Part shown: piece after piece, positions 6,205 through 11,168 of the stretch
Numbering within the stretch: position 1 is the first letter of the stretch
Layout: each line of letters begins with the position of its first letter
DNA from: Pseudomonadota bacterium
Lineage (GTDB): Bacteria > Pseudomonadota > Gammaproteobacteria > Burkholderiales > Burkholderiaceae_B
Direction of reading: 5' to 3'
DNA: 11,168 nt
Assembly (NCBI GenBank): GCA_023427085.1
Contig: JAEZBO010000144.1
Span: forward strand, 1 to 11,168
The notes under the pieces: model-generated
The model's input: only the letters and a program-made list of their open reading frames with translations
Databases searched by the model: none
What the model was told of the DNA's origin: nothing
Made by a program: the position numbers and the translations under genes

Positions 6205-7704
6205 TTGAGTCCTGCCCCGAGTCCTGCCCCGGCCAGCGCGCCGCTACCTGGCGGCGTGCGCCTGCCGATCGGCCTGCTGGCCGGCGTCGCCGCGCTGATC
6301 GCGGTGCTGCTGCTGCCGCTGCCAGCCGAGCTGCCGATAGCGGGGCAGCGCATGCTGGCCATCCTCGCGTTCGCGGTGGTGATCTGGATCACCGAGGCGG
6401 TGTCCTACGAGGCCAGCGCCATCATGATCACCGCGCTGATGGCGTTCCTGGTGGGCACGGCGCCGACGCTGGCCGACCCCGGCGTCACCTATGGCACCTC
6501 GGCCGCCATCACGATGGCGCTCAGCGGTTTCTCCAACAGCGCGCTGGCGCTGGTGGCCGGCGCGCTGTTCATCGCGGCCGCGATGACGCACACCGGCCTG
6601 GACAAACGCATTGCGCTGGTGACGCTGTCGCGCGTGGGCACCACCACCCGCCGCGCGCTGCTGGGCGCGGTGGTGGTCATCATCCTGCTGAGCCTGCTGG
6701 TGCCGAGCGCGACCGCGCGCAGCGCCTGCGTGGTGCCGATCATGATGGGGGTGATCGCCGCGTTCGGGGTCGAAAAACGCTCGAACATCGCCGCCGCGTT
6801 GATGATCGTGGTCGCCCAAGGCACCAGCATCTGGAACGTCGGCATCCAGACCGCGGCCGCGCAGAACCTGCTGACGGTCGGCTTCATGGAAAAGATGCTG
6901 GGCCAGCGGGTCACCTGGTCGGACTGGCTGGTGGCCGGCGTGCCGTGGTCGCTGGTGATGTCGGCGGTGCTGCTGTTGGTGGTGCTCAAGCTGCTGCCGC
7001 CCGAGTCCGACGCCATCGCCGGCGGCAAGGAGGCGGTCGAAAAGTCGCTGGCCGACCTGGGGCCGGCCACCGGTCCGCAAAAACGCCTGATGGCGGTCAT
7101 GGTCGGCCTGCTGGCGTTGTGGGCCACCGAGGGCAAGCTGCACCCCTTCGACACCACCTCGACGACCTATGCCGGGCTGGTCATCCTGATGCTGCCGCGC
7201 GTCGGCGTGATGACGTGGAAGGACGTGCAGTCGCGCATCCCGTGGGGCACGATCATCGTCTTCGGTGTCGGCATCAGCCTGGGCACGGCGCTGCTGACGA
7301 CGCAGGCCGGGCAGTGGCTGGGCGGCCAGGTCGTCAGCCGCACCGGCCTGGATCTGCTGGGGCCGCTGGGCGTGCTGGCGATCCTGTCGGCCTTCCTGAT
7401 CCTGATCCACCTGGGTTTCGCCAGCGCCACCGCGCTGACCTCGGCGATGCTGCCGATCCTGATCTCGGTGCTGCAGACGCTGCCGGGCGACGTCAACGCC
7501 GTGGGCATGACGATGCTGCTGGGCTTTGCCGTCAGCTTCGGGTTCATCCTGCCCATCAATGCGCCGCAGAACATGGTCTGCATGGGCACCGATACCTTCA
7601 ACGCACGCCAGTTCGCCAAGGTCGGCATCGTCATCACGATCGTCGGCTACCTGTTGATGCTGCTGTTCGGCGCCACCTACTGGCGCTGGCTGGGATGGAT
7701 GTAG
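6205..7704 (+). CDS. SLC13/DASS-type anion transporter
   Basis: A 499-residue inner-membrane protein with about a dozen hydrophobic segments (for example 21-38, 50-63, 112-128, 151-168, 174-188, 245-263, 295-308, 346-364, 386-404, 411-424, 434-450, 472-490). The repeated layout matches the divalent anion:sodium symporter (DASS/SLC13) family. In characterised members each half carries an SNT signature for sodium and carboxylate binding. Here the equivalent places read PSATARS (Ser168-Ala169-Thr170) and ASATALTS (Ser407-Ala408-Thr409), and helix 11 has ILPINAPQN. The substrate is probably a carboxylate, but which one, and whether sodium drives it, cannot be read. TTG start with a perfect AAGGAG. 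The first 16 residues are Pro/Ala-rich and contain a tandem duplication. It ends 2 nt before the preferred start of the dehydrogenase, so one operon is very likely. Confidence 0.85.
   Translation: MSPAPSPAPASAPLPGGVRLPIGLLAGVAALIAVLLLPLPAELPIAGQRMLAILAFAVVIWITEAVSYEASAIMITALMAFLVGTAPTLADPGVTYGTSAAITMALSGFSNSALALVAGALFIAAAMTHTGLDKRIALVTLSRVGTTTRRALLGAVVVIILLSLLVPSATARSACVVPIMMGVIAAFGVEKRSNIAAALMIVVAQGTSIWNVGIQTAAAQNLLTVGFMEKMLGQRVTWSDWLVAGVPWSLVMSAVLLLVVLKLLPPESDAIAGGKEAVEKSLADLGPATGPQKRLMAVMVGLLALWATEGKLHPFDTTSTTYAGLVILMLPRVGVMTWKDVQSRIPWGTIIVFGVGISLGTALLTTQAGQWLGGQVVSRTGLDLLGPLGVLAILSAFLILIHLGFASATALTSAMLPILISVLQTLPGDVNAVGMTMLLGFAVSFGFILPINAPQNMVCMGTDTFNARQFAKVGIVITIVGYLLMLLFGATYWRWLGWM
6208..6231 (+). 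repeat. tandem 12-bp duplication at the transporter N-terminus
   Basis: The unit AGTCCTGCCCCG occurs twice without a mismatch (6208-6219, 6220-6231), directly after the TTG start. Twelve bases keep the frame, and the repeat encodes SPAP twice in the cytosolic tail before the first membrane helix. Confidence 0.85.
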
Positions 7705-7706
7705 CC

Positions 7707-8768
7707 ATGAAAGACGCCGTGATCACGCTGGAAATCGAACAGGCCGTCGAGCTGGGCCGCCGCTTGCTGCGGGCGCAGGGCGTGCCGGCGGATATCGCTG
7801 CCGACGTGGCGCAGCACGTGGTCGAGTCCGACCGGGTCGGCTACGCCAGCCATGGCCTGTCGATACTGCCCAACTATCATCGGGTGCTGAGCGACGGCCT
7901 GCTGGTGCCGGACGGCCGGCCGAGCGCGCTCAACGACCGCGGCTCGTTTCTTTCGTACGAGGGCAACCGCGGTTACGGCCAGCACGTGGGCAAGGTCGTG
8001 GTCGAGGCGGCCATCGCGCGGGCCCGGCGCGACGGCCTGTGCCTGCTGACCTTGCGCAACAGCCACCACCTCGGGCGCATGGGCCACTACGGCGAAATGG
8101 TCGCGCAGGCGGGCATGGTGCTGCTGGCCTTCACCAACGTCATCAACCGCTCGCCGACCGTGGCGCCCTATGGCGGCGCGCAGGCCCGCCTGACCACCAA
8201 CCCGCTGTGTTTCGCCGGGCCGCTGCCCAATGGCCGTCCGCCGCTGGTGGTCGACATGGCGACCAGCGCGATCGCCGTCAACAAGGCCAGGGTGTTGGCC
8301 GCGCAGGGCCAGGCCGCGCCGCCCGGGTCGATGATCGATGCGTCGGGCCGGCCGACCACCAACGCGGCCGACCTGTTCGCCGATCCGCCCGGTGCGCTGC
8401 TGCCTTTCGGCGAACACAAGGGTTATGCGCTGGGACTGGTGGCCGAGCTGCTGGCCGGCGTGTTGTCCGGCGGCGGCACCATCCAGCCCGAGCATCCGCG
8501 TGGCGGCGCCGCGATCAACAACCTGTTCGCCATCGTGCTCGATCCGACCGTGCATTTCGGTGCCGAGTGGCGCACCCACGAGGTCGATGCGTTCCTGAGC
8601 TATCTGCAGGATTGCCCGCCCCAGCCGGGCGTGGACAGGGTTCAGTACCCCGGCGAGTTCGAGGCCGGCAACCGCCAGCGCCACGCCACGCACGTGCACT
8701 ACGACGCGGCGATCTGGGCCGGCCTGGCCGGGTTGGGACGCACGCTGGGCGTGCCGATGCCGGCCTGA
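7707..8768 (+). CDS. Ldh2 family (malate/L-lactate dehydrogenase) oxidoreductase
   Basis: A 353-residue NAD(P)-dependent dehydrogenase of the Ldh2/YlbC/malate-L-lactate family, distinct in fold from classic LDH and MDH, oxidising 2-hydroxyacids or reducing related imines and ketoacids in the cytosol. Marks are VGYASHGLSILPNYHRVL (44-61, with SHG at 48-50), NSHHLGRMGHYGEM (118-131, catalytic-site His), APYGG and TNPLCFAGP (153-172), VVDMATSAIAVNKA (181-194), GEHKGYALGL (235-244) and the C-terminal YPGE (314-317). Length is normal. ATG at 7707 is preferred; ATG at 7695 would overlap the transporter by 10 nt and add four residues. Substrate is unknown: the family covers malate, lactate, ureidoglycolate, sulfolactate and diketogulonate enzymes. 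Pairing with the anion transporter suggests uptake followed by oxidation. Confidence 0.9.
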   Translation: MKDAVITLEIEQAVELGRRLLRAQGVPADIAADVAQHVVESDRVGYASHGLSILPNYHRVLSDGLLVPDGRPSALNDRGSFLSYEGNRGYGQHVGKVVVEAAIARARRDGLCLLTLRNSHHLGRMGHYGEMVAQAGMVLLAFTNVINRSPTVAPYGGAQARLTTNPLCFAGPLPNGRPPLVVDMATSAIAVNKARVLAAQGQAAPPGSMIDASGRPTTNAADLFADPPGALLPFGEHKGYALGLVAELLAGVLSGGGTIQPEHPRGGAAINNLFAIVLDPTVHFGAEWRTHEVDAFLSYLQDCPPQPGVDRVQYPGEFEAGNRQRHATHVHYDAAIWAGLAGLGRTLGVPMPA

Positions 8769-8808
8769 GCGGCACGCTTCGGTAGGGAGTTCGGTGATGG
8801 CAGGGTGG

Positions 8809-8837
8809 CTGGCCGGTCCATGCCGGCGGCCGGCCAG
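8809..8837. repeat. inverted repeat between convergent genes
   Basis: CTGGCCGG (8809-8816) and CCGGCCAG (8830-8837) form a perfect 8-bp stem with a 13-nt loop in the 94-nt gap between the dehydrogenase and TlpA-like stops. It could help end transcription from both sides, but there is no T-run on either strand, so it is not a standard intrinsic terminator. Confidence 0.4.
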
Positions 8838-8862
8838 GCCGCGCAGGCGCCGCCGCCGTGGT

Positions 8863-9354
8863 TCAGCCGGCCAGCGCTTTTTCGAGCGCCGTGTGGAACT
8901 CGGCCTTGTCGTATTCGCCGAGGTAGCGCTTGACGATGCGCCCCTGCTTGTCGACCAGGAAGGCGGTCGGCGTCAGCTTGACGTCGCCGAACGCGCGGGC
9001 GATCTCGCCCTTGCTGTCGAGCACCACCTTGAACGGCAGCGCCCGGGTCTGGGCGAAGTTCAGCACGTAGTTGGGCGGGTCGTAGTTCATCGCCACGGCG
9101 ATGGTCTCGAAGCCGCGCTCGCGATAGCGCTGGTAGTTCTCGATGGTGTCGGGCATCTGCTTGATGCAGGTCACGCAGCTGGTGGCCCAGAACTTGACCA
9201 GCACGACCTTGCCTTCGAGGCCCTGCATGCTCAGCTGTTCGCCGGTGATGGTGGTCATCGCCAGCGCGGGCGCCTTGGGGGCCGGGGTCCAGACGAACCA
9301 CGCCCCCAGCGCGATGACGATGACGGCGCCCAGGCCGAGCAGGAGCTTTTTCAT
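8863..9354 (-). CDS. TlpA-like membrane-anchored thiol-disulfide protein
   Basis: A 163-residue thioredoxin-fold protein. Residues 4-22 form an uncleaved-looking N-terminal membrane anchor after MKK, which places the rest in the periplasm. The domain starts with LEGKVVLVKFWATSCVTC; the active site is Cys60-Val-Thr-Cys63 in place of the usual CxPC, and the cis-proline is Pro129 in KLTPTAFLVDKQG. TlpA/ResA-type proteins reduce specific disulfides in the periplasm, for example in cytochrome c or copper-protein assembly; the partner here is unknown. It begins 3 nt after the stop of the BON lipoprotein gene, with no Shine-Dalgarno, so its translation is probably coupled. It is the last gene of the yraN-side operon. 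Confidence 0.9.
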   Translation of the reverse strand: MKKLLLGLGAVIVIALGAWFVWTPAPKAPALAMTTITGEQLSMQGLEGKVVLVKFWATSCVTCIKQMPDTIENYQRYRERGFETIAVAMNYDPPNYVLNFAQTRALPFKVVLDSKGEIARAFGDVKLTPTAFLVDKQGRIVKRYLGEYDKAEFHTALEKALAG

Positions 9355-9357
9355 GGC

Positions 9358-10101
9358 TTAGCGGATCGGCATGACTTCGACGTTGGCGCCGCTGCTGCTG
9401 CCGCTGCCGGCCGGCGCGTCGTCGTCGCTGCCCGCCGTGGTGATCGGCGCCTTCTGTTGCGGCGCCGGGTTCTTGCCGGCCTCGCGCAGCGCGCGTTCTT
9501 CTTCGGGCGTCATGACCTCGAACAGCTTGACCACGCGTTGCACCCCGCCCACGTTGGCGGCCGCCGCGGCGGCGTAGTCGCCCTCGAGGTTGGTGACCTT
9601 GCCCATCAGGTAGACGGTGCCGCGGTGGGTCGTGACCACGATGGTGCGCGAGGGCACGCCGCGCGTGTTGACCAGCGCCGCGCGCACCTTGGAATTGAGC
9701 CAGATGTCGTTGCGCACGATCTCGGCCGAGGACACCGGGCCGACCGTCAGCTGGTTGTAGACCCGCGTGACGTTCTCGACCTTGGAGGTCAGCTGGCCGG
9801 CCTGCTGCTTGCGGGTCTCGTCGGGGATGTCGCCGACCAGCAGCACCACGGTCTGGTAGACCGCCGCGCTGACCTTGGCCTGGTCGCCGAAATGGCGCCG
9901 CATGTTGCTTTCGACCTTGAGCGCGATGTTCTGGTCTTCGAGCTGCACGCCGGCGGTGCGGCGGTCGGTCGCCACCAGCGCGGTGCCGCCGGCGGCGGCG
10001 CCGACGACGATGGGCGCGCAGGCCGACAGCGTGACGGCGGCCGTGCCCAGCAGGGCGGCCAGCAGCAAGGGACGAGCGGCCTTGCGAGCGTCGAGGGTCA
10101 T
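9358..10101 (-). CDS. two-BON-domain outer-membrane lipoprotein (DolP/YraP-like)
   Basis: A 247-residue lipoprotein with signal peptide residues 1-27 and lipobox LSAC (Cys28). The residue after Cys is Ala, so sorting to the outer membrane is expected. Two BON domains follow, about 52-120 (QLEDQNIALKVESNM, VYQTVVLLVGDIP, VENVTRVYNQL) and 128-197 (VRNDIWLNSKVRAAL, THRGTVYLMGKVTN, VGGVQRVVKLFEV), together with the ATDRRTAGVQLED lead-in shared with E. coli DolP (YraP), a protein of outer-membrane integrity. A 50-residue tail (198-247) rich in Glu, Pro, Gln and then Ser/Gly is absent from E. coli DolP. The ATG at 10101 is chosen for its GGAG seven or so bases upstream and for the signal peptide; a longer frame to 10203 would bury it. 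The ATG overlaps the stop of the SIS gene. Confidence 0.92.
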   Translation of the reverse strand: MTLDARKAARPLLLAALLGTAAVTLSACAPIVVGAAAGGTALVATDRRTAGVQLEDQNIALKVESNMRRHFGDQAKVSAAVYQTVVLLVGDIPDETRKQQAGQLTSKVENVTRVYNQLTVGPVSSAEIVRNDIWLNSKVRAALVNTRGVPSRTIVVTTHRGTVYLMGKVTNLEGDYAAAAAANVGGVQRVVKLFEVMTPEEERALREAGKNPAPQQKAPITTAGSDDDAPAGSGSSSGANVEVMPIR

Positions 10102-10691
10102 GCGGTGTCTCCTAGCAATAATGCGTCGATGCCGTCGCACAGGGCATGCAGCAGCACGATGTGAACTTCCTGGATGCGCATGGTCCGGTCGTGCGGCACG
10201 CACAGATGGATGTCTTCGGGGCCGAGCAGGTCGTTGAACGCGCCGCCGCCCTTTCCCGACAGCGCGATCACGCGCATGTCGCGTTCGTGCGCCGCCTCGA
10301 TGGACAGCGCGACGTTGGTGGAGTTCCCGCTGGTCGAGATGGCGACCAGCACGTCGCCGGGCTGGCCCAGCGCCAGCACCTGCCGTTCGAACACGTGTTC
10401 GTAGCCGTAGTCGTTGCCGACCGCGGTCATGATCGAGGTGTCGGTGTTCAGCGCGATGCCGGCCAGCGGCAGGCGTTCGCGCTCGAAGCGGCCGACCAGC
10501 TCGGCGATGAAATGCTGGGCATCCGCCGCCGAGCCGCCATTGCCGCAGGCCAGGATCTTGCCGTTGTTGGCCAGCGTGGCGAACAGCAACTCGACGCCCT
10601 GCGCGGTCGGGTCGGCCAGGGCCTGGCTGCTTTCTTGCAACGCGGCAACCGAATCGCGAAAGTGCGCACTCATGCGCGAGGTCATATCCAT
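10098..10691 (-). CDS. SIS-domain protein, phosphoheptose isomerase GmhA / DiaA-like
   Basis: A 197-residue single SIS-domain protein with the phosphosugar-binding loops ACGNGGSAADAQHF (48-61), NTDTSIMTAVGND (82-94), STSGNSTNVALSIEAA (119-134) and RIQEVHIVLLHALCD (172-186). Two relatives are possible: GmhA, which turns sedoheptulose 7-phosphate into D-glycero-D-manno-heptose 7-phosphate for LPS core, and DiaA, which binds DnaA. Its place between yraN and a DolP-like gene is that of E. coli diaA (yraO), yet it keeps Glu64, Gln174 and His182, matching GmhA Glu65, Gln172 and His180, which E. coli DiaA has partly lost. The position of GmhA Asp169 is Met171 here. I leave the symbol open. In-frame ATGs at 10691, 10685 and 10673 compete; none has a Shine-Dalgarno. 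Confidence 0.9.
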   Translation of the reverse strand: MDMTSRMSAHFRDSVAALQESSQALADPTAQGVELLFATLANNGKILACGNGGSAADAQHFIAELVGRFERERLPLAGIALNTDTSIMTAVGNDYGYEHVFERQVLALGQPGDVLVAISTSGNSTNVALSIEAAHERDMRVIALSGKGGGAFNDLLGPEDIHLCVPHDRTMRIQEVHIVLLHALCDGIDALLLGDTA

Positions 10692-10698
10692 GGGCGCG

Positions 10699-10704
10699 AT
10701 TATC
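10699..10704 (-). promoter_or_regulatory. candidate extended -10 promoter of the SIS gene
   Basis: On the minus strand TG-A-GATAAT forms an extended -10 box (five of six to TATAAT plus the TGn element). It ends 7 nt before the ATG at 10691, so transcription from it would start at or next to that ATG and give an almost leaderless mRNA. No -35 is visible. It would add to read-through from yraN. Confidence 0.4.
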
Positions 10705-10733
10705 TCACGGCAGGCTGTTTTCGCCGCACGGTC

Positions 10734-11168
10734 TCAGCGCGACACGAAGGCGTTGCGGATCCAGCGCAGGCCCTGCGGGCCGTCGGCGATCACGTCGTAG
10801 CGGCACGGCGGCACGCGGCCCTGCCAATGCCGCCGCGCCAGCCCTGGCAGGAAGAACGCCGCCGCCCGTGCCAGGCGCGCCTGCTTGGCCGGCGAGACGC
10901 TGGCCGCCGCGCCGCCGTAGCGCTCGCTGTTGCGGCGCCTGACCTCAACGAACACCAGCACCGCGCCGTCGCGCATCACCAGGTCGATCTCGCCGGCCCG
11001 GCAGCGCAGGTTGCGCGCCAGCGGCTGCAGGCCGCGCGCTTGCAGCCACTGCAAGGCGCGGGTTTCGGCCTGGTGGCCGTGCTGCTGCGCGGCGGTCGGC
11101 CGGCGCGGCGGCGGCGCGTGCAGCGGATCGGGATCGGGATCGGACGCCGGCGTGGCGCGGGCGGCGCC
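10734..11168 (-). CDS. yraN: YraN family (UPF0102) endonuclease-like protein (5' partial)
   Basis: 144 residues are visible to the window edge; the start is beyond 11168. The fold is the restriction-endonuclease-like PD-(D/E)xK type. Family marks are GHQAETRALQWLQARGL (visible residues 31-47, with Glu35), NLRCRAGEIDLVMRDG (53-68, Glu60 and Asp62), and VFVEVRRRNSERYGGAAASV (72-91), where Glu75-Val-Arg77 stands in place of the usual ExK; then SPAKQARL. The biochemical role of YraN is not firmly established. A TTG at 11054 could be read as a start, but it would remove the conserved GHxxE part, so the upstream reading is right. About 30 Pro/Ala/Asp-rich residues precede the family domain, longer than usual. 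It lies 42 nt before the SIS gene in the E. coli-like order yraN-diaA-dolP. Confidence 0.88.
   Translation of the reverse strand, partial: GAARATPASDPDPDPLHAPPPRRPTAAQQHGHQAETRALQWLQARGLQPLARNLRCRAGEIDLVMRDGAVLVFVEVRRRNSERYGGAAASVSPAKQARLARAAAFFLPGLARRHWQGRVPPCRYDVIADGPQGLRWIRNAFVSR
11125..11142. repeat. yraN: three copies of a GGATCG hexamer in yraN
   Basis: GGATCG is repeated three times in tandem. On the minus strand it encodes the DPDPD stretch of the Pro-rich N-terminal extension of YraN. The period keeps the frame, so a change in copy number would only alter the tail length. Confidence 0.75.

Noticed and set aside
6244..7410. Long minus-strand frame opposite the transporter
   Set aside because: The His/Gln/Asp/Arg-rich product mirrors hydrophobic codons of the real membrane protein; no start signal or domain.
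8809..8837. Intrinsic bidirectional terminator
   Set aside because: The 8-bp stem is perfect, but the loop is 13 nt and neither strand has a T-run, so it is listed only as an inverted repeat.
8794..10164. 456-codon open frame on the plus strand
   Set aside because: It runs opposite the TlpA-like and BON lipoprotein genes, both well supported; its composition (GHDG, RRG tracts) is typical of an antisense shadow.
10102..10203. N-terminal extension of the BON lipoprotein to 10203
   Set aside because: It would bury a clear signal peptide and lipobox behind 34 Arg/His-rich residues antisense-like to nothing useful, and overlap the SIS gene; the ATG at 10101 has a ribosome site.
1..11168. Horizontally acquired island, phage remnant or CRISPR array
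   Set aside because: Base and codon composition look uniform, gene neighbourhoods are typical of the lineage, and there are no integrase, transposase, tRNA or spaced-repeat signals.

Overview
The window reads as ordinary chromosome of a high-GC betaproteobacterium. The best fit is Bordetella or a close relative in the Alcaligenaceae: codon third positions are almost all G or C, the order argB / HAD nucleotidase / slmA is one I associate with Bordetella and Burkholderia relatives, and the right end carries a betaproteobacterial version of the yraN-diaA-dolP (yraN-yraO-yraP) locus. There is no tRNA, rRNA, IS element, phage gene or CRISPR array. The species call is from memory of gene order and style, not from a search.

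Layout, left to right. (1) 1-606 (+): 3' part of a MoeB/ThiF-type E1-like adenylyltransferase, cut by the window edge. (2) 676-1558 (-): a two-gene unit, DUF1428 protein then a PhnB-like VOC protein, read away from a divergent GlxA-type AraC regulator (1730-2728, +). The 171-nt divergent gap carries two exact copies of an 11-bp element spaced 22 bp apart, the best regulatory signal in the window. (3) 2747-3442 (-): a GntR/FCD regulator, convergent with the AraC gene and divergent from argB. (4) 3735-6068 (+): argB (N-acetylglutamate kinase), a pyrimidine 5'-nucleotidase-like HAD protein overlapping the argB stop, and slmA (nucleoid occlusion). (5) 6205-8768 (+): a TTG-started SLC13/DASS-type transporter and an Ldh2/malate-L-lactate dehydrogenase family oxidoreductase, probably a transport plus oxidation pair for a 2-hydroxyacid-like compound, preceded by an imperfect 32-bp dyad. 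(6) 8863-11168 (-): an apparent four-gene operon read right to left, yraN (5' end off the window), a SIS-domain gmhA/diaA-like gene, a two-BON-domain lipoprotein (DolP-like) and a membrane-anchored TlpA-like thiol-disulfide protein.

No gene-free stretch exceeds 300 nt. The longest is 3443-3734 (292 nt), which holds the GntR and argB upstream regions and one candidate argB -10 box. Other gaps are 1559-1729 (operator repeats), 6069-6204 (dyad), 8769-8862 (convergent, inverted repeat), 5414-5489 (two small palindromes) and 607-675 (convergent, nothing convincing).

I see no clearly undescribed system. The items most worth a second look are the repeat-controlled AraC / DUF1428 / VOC module, the DASS-type transporter in which both 'SNT' signatures read SAT, and the SIS protein that combines GmhA-type and DiaA-type active-site residues.
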